A stretch of 48,453 nucleotides of DNA from Labilithrix sp. GTDB taxonomy: Bacteria > Myxococcota > Polyangia > Polyangiales > Polyangiaceae. The position numbers were made by a program, and so were the translations under genes. Of the stretch, positions 1 through 8,661 are shown one piece after another. The notes below the pieces were generated by a model, which saw only the letters and a program-made list of their open reading frames with translations, was not told the origin of the DNA and ran no database searches. Position 1 is the stretch's first letter. The number at the start of each line of letters is the position of its first letter. The stretch is taken from assembly GCA_028287035.1 (NCBI GenBank), contig JAQBQL010000017.1, positions 1 through 48,453 on the forward strand, read 5' to 3'.

Positions 1-947
1 GCCGGGCGCGGCGGTGCCGGAGCGGCGACCGGCGTCGGGGCGACAGGAGCCGGCGGCGCAGCGGCGGCGACCGCGTAGGCAGGCGCTGCGGGTGCCGGGG
101 CGGGCGCCGGCGCGACCGGCGCCGGGCTCACGCGCGCCTGCTGGTCACGGTGCTCGCGGCGATCGCGATCGCGCTCACGCTCTCGCTCGCGCTTCTCCTC
201 GCGGTCACGTTCCCGCTTCTCGGCCTTCGTGAGGTGCGCCGGCTCGGCAGGGCGCGGAGCCTCGGCGGGGGCGGGAGCAGCAGCCGGCGCCGCGGCAACG
301 GGCGCCGCCTGGTGGACGTGCACGTGCACGATGGGCGCGGGCTGGTAGCGCGGCTCGAGCCGGGCGCCGACGCGGAGCCCGTTCACGTTGTGGATGTGAC
401 GCTGGTAGCGGACGTCGAAGTCGGACGGGCGCGCGGGACGCACGAAGACGATCGTCGTGCCGCCGTGGGTGCGCGGCGGCGGGGCGTGCGGGGCGCGCCA
501 GTAGCCGCGCACGTAGACGATGCGGTTGTTGACGCGCTCGTAGCGCGGGGCCGCGTAGACGTAGCCGACGGGCGCGGGACGCCAGGCGCCGACGTACCAG
601 GTCCATCCCGATCCTTCCGGATGCCAGTAGCCCGGCACCCAGACCATCTCGGCGGCAGGCTGCGGGGTCTGCTCCTCGTAGACGGGCTCGGGCGGCTCGG
701 ACGCAGCGGCGACCGGCTCGGGCTCCGTTGCCACGACCTCGGGCGCGGGCGCGGGCTCCTCGGGCGGCGCCTCGACCGACGCGCTCGCCTCCACCGGCGC
801 AGCGGGCGCCGCGGCCTCCGCGGCCGGCTGGGCCGCCTGGTCCTCCGGGGCTACCGGGTAGTAGACCGGGCGCGCGTGCGCACCGTGATGACAGCCGACC
901 GCGGTGGCGGCGAGGATCAAGAAGAGGGCAGACGTTCCGAGGCGCAT
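1..947 (-). CDS. Lipoprotein with WxxGxW motifs (C-terminus cut off by window edge)
   Basis: The frame opens with ATG at 947 and runs without a stop to base 1, so the C-terminus lies outside the window. The N-terminus is a lipoprotein signal ending in AVGC, with Cys19 as the lipidated residue. A long Ala/Pro/Glu-rich linker follows (about residues 30-100). Then come three [W/Y]xxGxW motifs at about residues 103-108 (WVPGYW), 117-122 (WYVGAW) and 145-150 (YVRGYW), typical of YXWGXW-repeat envelope proteins. Near residues 240-275 is a highly charged Lys/Arg/Glu/Asp stretch, followed by another Ala/Pro-rich region. The GGGGAGA just before the start is a plausible ribosome site. The protein is probably anchored in the outer membrane with the repeats in the periplasm or outside; no enzymatic role can be read. 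Confidence 0.8.
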   Translation of the reverse strand, partial: MRLGTSALFLILAATAVGCHHGAHARPVYYPVAPEDQAAQPAAEAAAPAAPVEASASVEAPPEEPAPAPEVVATEPEPVAAASEPPEPVYEEQTPQPAAEMVWVPGYWHPEGSGWTWYVGAWRPAPVGYVYAAPRYERVNNRIVYVRGYWRAPHAPPPRTHGGTTIVFVRPARPSDFDVRYQRHIHNVNGLRVGARLEPRYQPAPIVHVHVHQAAPVAAAPAAAPAPAEAPRPAEPAHLTKAEKRERDREEKRERERERDRDRREHRDQQARVSPAPVAPAPAPAPAAPAYAVAAAAPPAPVAPTPVAAPAPPRP

Positions 948-1037
948 GGGATTGTCTCCCCGCAACGTGTGTGCCGTTATCCCACTCGGACGCCGCTCAA
1001 CGATTCCGCGGATTTGTGCACTGTCACTGAATGAAGG

Positions 1038-1059
1038 GTGATCCGGCCCCGTGGATCAC
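1038..1059 (-). terminator. Hairpin at the end of the SnoaL-like gene
   Basis: GTGATCC (1038-1044) and GGATCAC (1053-1059) form a perfect 7-base stem around an 8-base loop. The hairpin overlaps the stop codon of the minus-strand SnoaL-like gene and lies upstream of the lipoprotein gene on the same strand. There is no clean T-run after it, so it may be a weak terminator or only an mRNA-end structure. Confidence 0.35.
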
Positions 1060-1541
1060 GCGCGGAAGAAGAGCCACGCGTCGATGACCGTTTTCCGCGC
1101 ATCCTCGCGGAAGGTGTCGAGAGCGCTCCGCCCGTACCAGCTCCACTGCTCGACGAGCTTGCCGTCGAGGGCGCGGAAGAGCGCGAGCCCGTTGACGGTG
1201 GCCGGCCGCCCCTCGTGCACGAACGCGATCGTGTTCCGCACCGCCACGAAATCCGCGTCGGAGGCCTCGAACGCGAGGGTCATCACCGCGCCGGGGTTCG
1301 CGGCCCGGAAGCGCGGGACGAGGGACCGGAAGGCGGCCGGGCCGAGCACCTCCGGATGGGCATGATCGAAATACGTGGGCGCGAGCACCTGGTCGGCGAC
1401 CGACGGGTCGCCCGAGTTCCACATGTCGAAGTAGCGCTGCACGAGCGCGCGGTTCGCGAGCCCGGCCGCCGTCGGCGCCACCTCGCGCTGTGCGCCGACG
1501 AAGCGCTCGAACCTTTGCTGGACGTCTGGAGGTTGATTCAT
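1056..1541 (-). CDS. SnoaL-like / NTF2-fold protein
   Basis: This 161-residue protein reads as a SnoaL-like or ester-cyclase-type member of the NTF2-like superfamily, small cone-shaped proteins that bind or transform hydrophobic ligands. Visible signs are the N-terminal helix with ALVQRYFDMWNSGD, then LAPTYFDHAHPE with the family's typical Asp-His pair, and a C-terminal strand KLVEQWSWYG. There is no signal peptide, so it should be cytoplasmic. It is divergent from a TetR repressor and efflux pump, with an operator-like repeat between, which suggests the same regulator controls it. The substrate is unknown; family membership is fairly sure, enzymatic activity is not. Confidence 0.75.
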   Translation of the reverse strand: MNQPPDVQQRFERFVGAQREVAPTAAGLANRALVQRYFDMWNSGDPSVADQVLAPTYFDHAHPEVLGPAAFRSLVPRFRAANPGAVMTLAFEASDADFVAVRNTIAFVHEGRPATVNGLALFRALDGKLVEQWSWYGRSALDTFREDARKTVIDAWLFFRA

Positions 1542-1571
1542 CGGGCTGTCTCCCGCGGGTTGGTCTAGAAT

Positions 1572-1613
1572 CGGAACCGTGACTCCGCTTCGTTATACGG
1601 AACCATCCCTCCG
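1572..1613. promoter_or_regulatory. Probable TetR operator: two copies of a CGGA-N8-TCCG site
   Basis: Two related 16-base elements lie 26 bases apart in the 96-base divergent intergenic region: CGGAACCGTGACTCCG (1572-1587) and CGGAACCATCCCTCCG (1598-1613). They agree at 13 of 16 positions, and each has inverted CGGA/TCCG ends. Paired sites of this kind next to a TetR gene usually bind the repressor. Their place between the SnoaL-like gene and the tetR gene would let one repressor shut both directions. Confidence 0.55.
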
Positions 1614-1637
1614 TTTGTCAACTCGCGAGCCGCGGAC

Positions 1638-2255
1638 GTGACGAAGTCGCCCGACCCGGAACCGACCGACGCCCAGGCAGGCGAGGTTGTTCCCCGTCCT
1701 CTCCGCGCGGACGCCGAAAGAAACCGCCGGCGGGTCCTCGAGGTCGCCGAGCAGGTGTTCGCCGCCGAGGGCCTCGCGGTGCCCATCGATGACATCGCGC
1801 GGCGCGCCGGCCTCGGCGTCGGCACGGTGTACCGGCACTTCCCGACCAAGGAGGCGCTCATCTCCGCGATCCTCGCGCAGCGCCTGGCCAACTCGGGGGC
1901 CCGCGCGCGGGCGATGTTCGAGGCCGGCGCGAGCGGTCACGTGTTCTTCGAATTCCTCACCGAGATGGTCCACGGCTGGCGCGACAAGAAGCACTTCATG
2001 GAGGCGCTCGCGCGGGCCGGCGTCGACCTCGCCGAGATCGTGGCGGCCAAGGCGGAGTTCCACGCCGAGCTCGGCAAGCTCCTCGCGCGGGCCCAGGAGC
2101 AGGGCGTCGTCCGCCAAGGCGTGTCCGTGGAGGAGATCATGGCGCTGCTTGCGGGCGCGTTCGTTGCGATCGATCGCCACGCGATCTCCGAGGACGGGAA
2201 AAAGCGCATGCTCGCGATCGTCTTCGATGGGCTACGTCCCGGCGCTGCGCCCTGA
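1638..2255 (+). CDS. TetR/AcrR-family transcriptional repressor
   Basis: The 205-residue protein has the TetR DNA-binding domain at about residues 28-75: a first helix RRVLEVAEQVFAAEG, then IDDIARRAGLGVGTVYRHFPTKEAL, the standard helix-turn-helix and its YRHF signature. The remaining helices form the ligand-binding and dimer domain, which cannot be assigned a ligand. The start is GTG at 1638. The MFS pump starts 24 bases after its stop, so the two are very probably one transcript, the usual arrangement for a ligand-relieved repressor of a drug exporter. The twin sites at 1572-1613 are its likely operator. Confidence 0.9.
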   Translation: MTKSPDPEPTDAQAGEVVPRPLRADAERNRRRVLEVAEQVFAAEGLAVPIDDIARRAGLGVGTVYRHFPTKEALISAILAQRLANSGARARAMFEAGASGHVFFEFLTEMVHGWRDKKHFMEALARAGVDLAEIVAAKAEFHAELGKLLARAQEQGVVRQGVSVEEIMALLAGAFVAIDRHAISEDGKKRMLAIVFDGLRPGAAP

Positions 2256-2279
2256 GCTGCTAGACACAGGCGAGCACGC

Positions 2280-3791
2280 ATGGACGGTGACAGTCCTCGG
2301 TCGGAGAAGCTGAAGGAGCACGCGAGCACGGTCCTCACCGGGAACGAGGGGCTCGCGTCGTCGGTCTCCATCCAGGGCGCCGCCGGCTCGACGGTCGCCG
2401 ATGCCGTCGCCCTCCAGGTCCCGGTCCGCACGACGCGCCTCACGTCGATCGCGGTGGCGAGCGCGCTCTTCATGGAGTTCATCGACTCGACCGCGCTCTC
2501 CACCGCGCTGCCCACCCTCTCGCGCGCGTTCCACACCGACCCGCTGCACCTGAAGCTCGCCCTCACGTCGTACATCCTCGCGCTCGCGGTCCTCGCGCCC
2601 GCGAGCGGGTGGGTGGCCGACCGGTTCGGGCCGAAGCGCGTCTTCATGCTCGCGATGACGGTCTTCCTCGCCGGCTCCGTGCTGTGCGGGTTCTCGCATT
2701 CCCTCGCCCAGCTCGTCGTGTTCCGCCTGCTGCAGGGGGCGGGCGGCGCGATGATGATCCCGGTCGGGCGCCTCATCATCGTCAGCACCACGCCGAAGAA
2801 CAACCTCGTGTCGGCGATGGCGTGGTTCACGATGCCGGGGCTCATCGGACCGATCCTCGGCCCGCCGCTCGCCGGCATCGTGCTGGGCGTCACGTCGTGG
2901 CCGTGGATCTTCTTCATCAACATCCCCGTGTGCATCGGCGGGCTGTTGCTCGTCGGGACGCTGGTGCCCGCCTCCCGGCCGCCGGATCCGGGCCGGTTCG
3001 ACACGGTGGGCTTCGCGTACGCCGCGCTCGCCGTCACCCTGTTCGTCGGCTCGATGGAGACGGCCGGGGTCGACGTGATCCCGGGATACGTGCAAGCGGC
3101 AGGTATCGCGGCATCGGTGGTGCTCACGATCCTCTACGTCCGGCATGCGAAGCGGAGCGTGCGGCCGATCCTCGACCTGTCGCTCTTCCGGCTCCCCACG
3201 TTCCGCGCCAGCGTGGTGGGCGGCACGCTCGTCCGCCTCGGGGTCGGTGCCGGGCCGCTGCTCCTCCCTCTCCTCCTCCAGGTGGCGCTCGGGTGGAGCC
3301 CGCTGAAGGCCGGGCTCATCAGCGTGTGGCAGAGCGTCGGCGCGCTGACCGCGAAGCCGGCGACCTCCTGGGTGCTGCACCGCTTCGGCTTCCGCCGCGT
3401 GCTCATCGTGACGGTGTGTCTCTCCGCCGGCTTCGCGGTGCTGCCCGGGTTCTTCCGCCAGGGCACGCCGCTCGTCCTCATGATCCTCGTGTTCGTGCTC
3501 TCGGGCTTCTCCCGGTCGAACCAGTTCACGGCCGCGAACACCGTCGCCTATGCGGACGTGCCGGCCCCGCGGGTCAGCGCGGCCTCGACGCTCTCCACGG
3601 TCACGCAGCAGGTCGGCCTCTCGCTCGGCATCAGCTTCGGTGGGCTCGTGCTGCACCTCGCCACCGGATCGGGCGGCGCGCTCACGCCCGACCGGTTCGT
3701 GCTGCCGTACCTCGCGGTCGGCGCGACGACGCTGCTCGCCGTCGCCAGCTACGTGCGGCTGCCCGCCGGCGCGGGCAGCTCGCTCGCCTGA
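2280..3791 (+). CDS. MFS drug-efflux transporter, DHA2 (EmrB/QacA-like, 14 TM)
   Basis: At 503 residues with about 14 hydrophobic segments after a 55-residue hydrophilic N-terminus, this fits the DHA2 family of proton-driven multidrug exporters in the inner membrane. Diagnostic motifs are the first helix ALFMEFIDSTALSTALPTL with its membrane-embedded Asp, motif A as GWVADRFGPKRVF, RLLQGAGGAMMIP, and motif C as PGLIGPILGPPLAGI. The long N-terminal tail may mean the true start is further in. It follows tetR by 24 bases and is likely induced by the pump's substrate. Its stop codon abuts the stop of the convergent protease gene with no bases between. Confidence 0.9.
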   Translation: MDGDSPRSEKLKEHASTVLTGNEGLASSVSIQGAAGSTVADAVALQVPVRTTRLTSIAVASALFMEFIDSTALSTALPTLSRAFHTDPLHLKLALTSYILALAVLAPASGWVADRFGPKRVFMLAMTVFLAGSVLCGFSHSLAQLVVFRLLQGAGGAMMIPVGRLIIVSTTPKNNLVSAMAWFTMPGLIGPILGPPLAGIVLGVTSWPWIFFINIPVCIGGLLLVGTLVPASRPPDPGRFDTVGFAYAALAVTLFVGSMETAGVDVIPGYVQAAGIAASVVLTILYVRHAKRSVRPILDLSLFRLPTFRASVVGGTLVRLGVGAGPLLLPLLLQVALGWSPLKAGLISVWQSVGALTAKPATSWVLHRFGFRRVLIVTVCLSAGFAVLPGFFRQGTPLVLMILVFVLSGFSRSNQFTAANTVAYADVPAPRVSAASTLSTVTQQVGLSLGISFGGLVLHLATGSGGALTPDRFVLPYLAVGATTLLAVASYVRLPAGAGSSLA

Positions 3792-4913
3792 TCAGCCGTT
3801 GCGGCGACGCCGCGCGGTGACGAGGGCGAGCGCACCCACCGCCACGGCGAGCGCCGCCGAGCCGCCGCCCTGGCGCGCCGGGGTCGTGCTGCAGCCCGAG
3901 GTCGTGGTCGTCGTCTCGCCGTCCGCGGCGTGGGTGTCGCCGGCGTCCGGCTCCGCGGGCTCGCCGAGGCCACCCGAGGAGCTCGAGGTGCCTGCGTCGA
4001 CGCTCGGGCTGGCGTCGGGCGTGGCGCCCGCGTCGGGCGTCGCGGGCGGCGCGTTCAGCGGGTGGCCGGCGGTCGTGGCAGCGGCCTCGATCATGGCGAG
4101 GTGCGAGTAGACGTCGCTCCAGACGCTCGGGCGGTCCACGCAGAAGTCGTCCACGCCGCGCGACGTGACGCCGATGACGAGACCGGCCGCGTCGAGGAGC
4201 GGCCCGCCGCTGTCGCCGAAGCACGTCGACTCGGAGCTGAGGAACTCGCCGGGCGCGACCGTCACGCTGATCGTGCGGTTCTTCAACGTCTTGTAGGTCG
4301 TCGTGGCGGGCCCGATGGCGCTGACCGTGATGCCGGTGCGCTGGTAGCGCCCGTTCGTCAGGGTGCCGTGGTCGTCGCCGTCGCCGTACCCGATCGCGAG
4401 CCCCACGTCGGCAACGGTCGGCGGCGTGAACCGCAGCTTCGAGACCGTGACGCCCGGCACATCCTTGTCGAGCTGGAGGAGGGCGATGTCGTAGCTGCAG
4501 CCGCTCGGGTTCGTCTCGTGGAACAGCTGCGTGCCATGAGCCACGATCGTGGGGGTGTCCGTGAGGCTCGCGTCGGCGCCGAGCGCGATCCCCATCGTGG
4601 TCGGATCGTCGTCGGTCGTGAAGTGTCCGCAGTCGTCGTTCCCCGCCATCTGCGAGACGCAGTGACGTGCGGTCAGCACGAGGTTCGGCGTGATGAGCGA
4701 CCCGGTGCAGAAGCCTTCGGCGAGCTGGATGAACACCGTCGAGTCCTGCGTGGCCGTCGACGGCACGCCGCCGATGATGCGCGGGTCCTCGCCCTTGCGG
4801 GTCACACGGACGTTCACGCCCTCCTCCGCCGGAGCAGGCGCGGTGCATGCGGCTCCGCCCGCGAGCGTGCCGAGGCCGAGGAACAGCGGGACCAGCACGC
4901 CGAGAGCTCGCAT
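3792..4913 (-). CDS. Secreted trypsin-like serine protease with MYXO-CTERM-type tail
   Basis: Starting at ATG 4913 (a TTG lies six codons upstream), the 373-residue protein has a signal peptide ending near GGAAC, a possible lipobox. An RIIGG mature N-terminus follows, then a trypsin (S1) domain with catalytic His84 (TARHC), Asp142 (SYDIALL) and Ser235 (CFGDSGGPLL). After the domain come an Asp/Ala/Ser/Thr-rich spacer and a tail made of a Gly-Cys, a hydrophobic helix and RRRR. This is the layout of the MYXO-CTERM surface-sorting signal known in myxobacteria. It is therefore expected to be exported and held at the cell surface, perhaps for predation or nutrient release. It is convergent with the MFS gene. 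Confidence 0.88.
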   Translation of the reverse strand: MRALGVLVPLFLGLGTLAGGAACTAPAPAEEGVNVRVTRKGEDPRIIGGVPSTATQDSTVFIQLAEGFCTGSLITPNLVLTARHCVSQMAGNDDCGHFTTDDDPTTMGIALGADASLTDTPTIVAHGTQLFHETNPSGCSYDIALLQLDKDVPGVTVSKLRFTPPTVADVGLAIGYGDGDDHGTLTNGRYQRTGITVSAIGPATTTYKTLKNRTISVTVAPGEFLSSESTCFGDSGGPLLDAAGLVIGVTSRGVDDFCVDRPSVWSDVYSHLAMIEAAATTAGHPLNAPPATPDAGATPDASPSVDAGTSSSSGGLGEPAEPDAGDTHAADGETTTTTSGCSTTPARQGGGSAALAVAVGALALVTARRRRNG

Positions 4914-5060
4914 TGCGCACACCCTAGGCAATCGGCGACGACGTGCAAATGGGCCGCGCGCGCACCAGGGGCGCGTCAGCTACCGCGCGGGCGGACAGTT
5001 GCACTCCGCACGAATCCGGAACGCAGGATCGCCGGACGATCGCGCCATCGCGTCCGGCGG

Positions 5061-5747
5061 TCAGCGCCGCGCGAGCTCGGCGCGGCGACGCTCATGAGAC
5101 GCGGACGCCCCGTCGTCGCCGAGCTCGCGCTCGAGCTCCTGCAGCGCCTCGTGCTCGCCCGCCTCGTGCGCATCATCACCGATGCGAACGCCCGGGAGCA
5201 ACGCGGCGTCGTCGACGCGGACCCGCGCCTCCGCCTCCGTCACCAGCGACCCCGACCGCCCCGGACGCACGCGCATCGCCACGATGGCGACGGCGAGCAG
5301 CGGCAGCAGCCACACGCCGTGGTGCGGGTACCGGCTCGGCCAGAGCATCGGGTGCTCGAGGAAGACGGGCCAGACGACCTCCTTCCAGAGGACCGCGCCG
5401 GCGGCGCCGAACGAGACCGCGAGCCCGGCGAGCAGCGCGGCCGCCCCCTTGTCGAAGCGGGCGAAGGCGCGCGACGAGAGCAGGAACGGCCGGGCGCCGA
5501 CGAGCCCGACCAGCATGAACCACGGCGGCGCGATCCCGATGAGGAACGCGACCGGGAACGCGGAGGCCGCGGCGAGCGCGAGGAGGACGCCCCACGAGCG
5601 GTTGCGGCGCGCCGCGGTGGCGCCCGCGAGAAGGACGAGCGACGCGAGGACCGTCACCCAGCGGTCGAGCGCGACGCTGCGCAGGAGCGTGAGGACGCCC
5701 ACGATCTGCACCAGCACGAGCGACGCGTTCAGCTTGCGTGGATCCAA
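5061..5747 (-). CDS. Small multi-pass membrane protein of unknown function
   Basis: I do not recognise the family. The 228-residue protein shows about five hydrophobic segments within residues 8-160, for example LVLVQIVGVLTLL, VTVLASLVLLAGA and VWLLPLLAVAIVAM. A hydrophilic, acidic C-terminal tail of about 60 residues follows, likely cytoplasmic and helical (EALQELERELGDD). The 120-base region between it and the divergent PLP-enzyme gene shows no clear promoter or operator. A shorter start is possible, but codon use supports the frame along most of its length. Confidence 0.6.
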   Translation of the reverse strand: MDPRKLNASLVLVQIVGVLTLLRSVALDRWVTVLASLVLLAGATAARRNRSWGVLLALAAASAFPVAFLIGIAPPWFMLVGLVGARPFLLSSRAFARFDKGAAALLAGLAVSFGAAGAVLWKEVVWPVFLEHPMLWPSRYPHHGVWLLPLLAVAIVAMRVRPGRSGSLVTEAEARVRVDDAALLPGVRIGDDAHEAGEHEALQELERELGDDGASASHERRRAELARR

Positions 5748-5866
5748 CCCGAGAAGCGTAGGACGACGGGCGGCCCGCGCAACGCCCGGCGCAACTCTTG
5801 TGGCCGCTCGTTGCGGCGGAGCTCGATCGGCCGCCCACGAGCGCGGCGCTGCCGTAGCATCCGGGC

Positions 5867-6970
5867 GTGGACCACGGCGTCATTCCCGCCGGGCGCACGC
5901 GTCCGCTCCTGTTCGACGCCCTGCCCGACCTCGCGGCGCACGTCGCCTGGCTGCCGCTCGCGCACGTGCCCACCCCGGTCGAGCCGGTCACCGCGATCGG
6001 CGACTGGCTCGGGCGGCAGGGCGGCATCTTCATGAAGCGCGACGACCTCGTCTCGCCGCTCTACGGCGGCAACAAGGTGCGCCGCTTCGAGTACGTGCTC
6101 GCCGACGCCCGAGCCCGGGGCCGGAGACGCCTCGTCACCGTCGGAGGCCTCGCCTCGACGCAGGCGATGGCGACGGCGCTCTTCGGAAAGGCGCTCGGCT
6201 TCGCGGTTCGCGTCGTGCTGTTCGATCAGCCGGTCACGACGTTCGCGCGCGAGACGCTGCGTGGCCTCGCGGCGGCGGGCGCGGAGCTCGTCCACGGCGG
6301 CGGGTACACGATGACCGCGCTGCGGGCCTTCGAGGCGGCGCGACGTGACGCGGACGAGAACTACTTCATCTTCCCCGGCGCCGCCGGGCCGCGCGCCAAC
6401 CTCGGCTACGTCGACGCGATGTTCGAGCTCGCGGCCCAGGTGGCGCGCGGCGAGGCGGAGCGTCCCGACGTCATCGTCCTGCCCACCGGCTCCTCCGGCA
6501 CCCTCGCCGCGCTGGCGCTCGGCGCGGCGCATCTTGGCTGGCCGACCGAGATCGTCGGCGTCCGGATCACGAGCCCGCTCGCCACGAACCGGCTCACCGT
6601 CGGTGCGGTGATCCGCGCGACCGACCGGTACCTCGCGGCGCGCGATCCGCGGTGGAAGCCGCGCCGGACCGCCGTGCGGTACCGCCTCGACGGGAGCGCG
6701 CTCGGCGCCGGGTACGGCCACCCCACCGCCGACGCGCTCGAGGGCGCCGCGCAGACCGAGCGGCTGATCGGCGCGAGCGGCGAGGTCACGTACAGCGGCA
6801 AGGCCCTCGCCGGGCTGCGTGCGATCGCTGGTGACCCCACGTATGCAAAGAAGAGCATCCTGCTGTGGAACACGCTCTCCCGTGCCCGGCCCGTGCTCCC
6901 GCCGCTCGACCTCGAGCGTGACCTCCCGCGCGCGCTGCACCGCTTCTTCGCGGGGCCGGTCGTCGCCTGA
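5867..6970 (+). CDS. PLP-dependent D-cysteine desulfhydrase / ACC-deaminase-like enzyme
   Basis: This 367-residue cytoplasmic enzyme belongs to the fold-type II PLP family that holds D-cysteine desulfhydrase and 1-aminocyclopropane-1-carboxylate deaminase. The cofactor lysine is Lys70 in YGGNKVRR. The phosphate-binding loop is LPTGSSGTLAALALG, and the substrate-side motif is VTVGGLASTQAMATA, where relatives usually have SN(H/Q). The C-terminal block GHPTADALEGAAQTERL followed by YSGKALAGL is typical of the family. These enzymes release ammonia plus a keto acid from small amino acids; D-cysteine, ACC and related substrates cannot be told apart here. The gene ends 7 bases before a convergent gene. 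Confidence 0.82.
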   Translation: MDHGVIPAGRTRPLLFDALPDLAAHVAWLPLAHVPTPVEPVTAIGDWLGRQGGIFMKRDDLVSPLYGGNKVRRFEYVLADARARGRRRLVTVGGLASTQAMATALFGKALGFAVRVVLFDQPVTTFARETLRGLAAAGAELVHGGGYTMTALRAFEAARRDADENYFIFPGAAGPRANLGYVDAMFELAAQVARGEAERPDVIVLPTGSSGTLAALALGAAHLGWPTEIVGVRITSPLATNRLTVGAVIRATDRYLAARDPRWKPRRTAVRYRLDGSALGAGYGHPTADALEGAAQTERLIGASGEVTYSGKALAGLRAIAGDPTYAKKSILLWNTLSRARPVLPPLDLERDLPRALHRFFAGPVVA

Positions 6971-6977
6971 GCGGTGC

Positions 6978-7727
6978 TCAGCTCGCCGCGACCACGAACA
7001 GGAGCGCGGCGTAGGCGAGCGAAACCGCCGCGGCGCCGACGAGGAGCACGACGGGCCACCCGGCGCGGAAGAGGAGCTGCCGCTCCGAGCCCGGACCGAT
7101 GATGAGACGCGCGGTCGGGCTCCCGTGCACGAGGAAGGACGTCCGCGTCGTCGGCACGCCGTCGCGATAGCCCGGAGCGGCCGCGTGCTCGATGACCGCC
7201 TCCCGGATGCGCGCATGCCCGCTCACCATGACGTGCTCGCCGACCTCGATGATGCGCTCCTCGAGGACGATGCTGTCGGCGCCTCCCGGCACGGAGGGCA
7301 CCCACGCAAGAGCCGCCAACGAGAAGACCCCCTGCCGCGCCTTCACGCCCGTGGTGGGGGCGACGATCTCCACGTTCTCGAAGTCGAGCAGCGCAACGCC
7401 GCCCGCGTCGTCGGTGATCAGCGTGGGCACGCGGCGCTCGATCTCCTGCCGGTGCACGACGACCCGGTTCTTGCCGTTCCCACGGAAGGCGGTGACCTTG
7501 AGGTGCATGGCGACGGCGGGGCGTCCCGACGGGGGGAGGACCGGCTCGTCGGGCCCGGCGAGGCGCACGACCCCGCTGATCTCCACCGCGCCTTCGTGGA
7601 GCTCGCGGATCGGTCTCCTCTGGACGGCACGGAGCCGGCGCACCGCATCCCAGCCGCCCCGCGCCCAGACGAGGAGCACGATCGCGACCACCACGAAGGC
7701 GCCCCCGAGCAGGACCCCGAAGATCAC
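6978..7727 (-). CDS. Membrane protein with GIDE-like domain
   Basis: The start is taken as GTG at 7727, whose GTGA overlaps the stop of the upstream gene; this gives 249 residues. A TM helix at the N-terminus (VLLGGAFVVVAIVLLVWA) is followed by a beta-rich domain with ISGVV...GPDEPVLPPSGRPAVAMHLKV, DDAGGVALLDFENVEIV and ERIIEVGEHVMVSGHA. That order (processing of a GP.EPL.SP.SG.P element, then D..G.AL.D, then GE.V.V.G) matches the GIDE domain of mitochondrial MULAN-type proteins and their bacterial relatives. A second TM lies at the C-terminus. Bacterial members are uncharacterised; no RING domain is present, so no ligase role is implied. Confidence 0.65.
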   Translation of the reverse strand: MIFGVLLGGAFVVVAIVLLVWARGGWDAVRRLRAVQRRPIRELHEGAVEISGVVRLAGPDEPVLPPSGRPAVAMHLKVTAFRGNGKNRVVVHRQEIERRVPTLITDDAGGVALLDFENVEIVAPTTGVKARQGVFSLAALAWVPSVPGGADSIVLEERIIEVGEHVMVSGHARIREAVIEHAAAPGYRDGVPTTRTSFLVHGSPTARLIIGPGSERQLLFRAGWPVVLLVGAAAVSLAYAALLFVVAAS

Positions 7728-8596
7728 GACCGGCGCTCCCACGGCAGCGGCAGATCCGGCTGCCCCTCGGGCCGGGACATCACGCGTGCGTGCCGGGCGA
7801 GCACGCCGAGCAGTACCACCCCGACGAGCAGCGCCGCGCCGCCGGTGAGCATCGTCCCCGCCTGTTCGTCCTTCGTCGCGGCGCGCGCACCGGCCAGGCT
7901 GCGCGAGGTGATGATGTCGCGGCCGTCGAGGCACGGCCGGAGCACGTTGGGGGCGTCGGGGACCGGACATCCGCGCACGGTGATGACGTCGCCGACCTTC
8001 GCGTCGCGTTCGACGTACTCCGGGTTGGAGGTGCTCGGCACGCGCCCGCGGCACCACTCCAGCATCGTCGCGGGCATCGACGCGTTGCCGTACAACGTGC
8101 CCGAGCTCTCCGGGAAGTCGACGGTCACGGAGCGCGGCTCCGCGAGCGCGAAACCGCTACGGAAGGCCGCCGTCTTGCCCTCGAAGCCGCTCACCGTGAA
8201 GCGCTCGTGCGTCTTCTGATCTTCGACGATGAGCCCGTCGACGCTGGTGATGAAGCAATCGGTCGAGAAGTGACGACTCTTGGGCGCCCCCGAGGCATGG
8301 CCGATGCGCGCGGCGAGGACCATGGGGAGCGCGTGGAGGGGCGAGAGGCGCGGCGCGGAGACGAGCGGCCCGACGACGACGCGCGCCGCCGTCTGACCCG
8401 CCTCGTCGCGCTCGCTGGCGCGTACCACGTCGACCACCCGGAAGGCGTCCCCTGCGCCGTTCAGCGCCAGGCACAGCGGCACCAGCGCGAGCAGGAAGCG
8501 CAGCGCGCCCCGCAGGACCTGCCGCGGGATGGACAGGCGGGCCGGAGCGCGGCTCACCGGGCGCGCGGGCTCCCGGAGCGAGTCGGAAGGGCGCAC
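7724..8596 (-). CDS. Two-TM membrane protein, probably a divergent partner of the GIDE-like protein
   Basis: The 290-residue protein begins with GTG at 8596. It has a basic N-terminus, a TM helix near residues 30-50 (FLLALVPLCLALNGAG), a central beta-rich extracytoplasmic or cytoplasmic domain, and a second TM near residue 255 (LLVGVVLLGVLA) with a short basic tail. The middle part reads EYVERDAKVGDVITVRGCPV then GRDIITSRSLAG. This resembles the C-terminal half of a GIDE domain, so it may be a diverged paralogue of the next gene; that is inference. Its stop overlaps the next start by four bases, so the two are translationally coupled and probably work together. Confidence 0.6.
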   Translation of the reverse strand: MRPSDSLREPARPVSRAPARLSIPRQVLRGALRFLLALVPLCLALNGAGDAFRVVDVVRASERDEAGQTAARVVVGPLVSAPRLSPLHALPMVLAARIGHASGAPKSRHFSTDCFITSVDGLIVEDQKTHERFTVSGFEGKTAAFRSGFALAEPRSVTVDFPESSGTLYGNASMPATMLEWCRGRVPSTSNPEYVERDAKVGDVITVRGCPVPDAPNVLRPCLDGRDIITSRSLAGARAATKDEQAGTMLTGGAALLVGVVLLGVLARHARVMSRPEGQPDLPLPWERRS

Positions 8597-8661
8597 GCCG
8601 CGATCCTATACCCATGCTGGTGACGGTGCCACCGAGCAAGGGACCGTTGTAAGGTCGTGGG

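Noticed and set aside
2232..3656. A 474-codon minus-strand frame opposite the MFS gene
   Set aside because: Its charged, repetitive Glu/Arg/His composition is the mirror of hydrophobic transmembrane codons.
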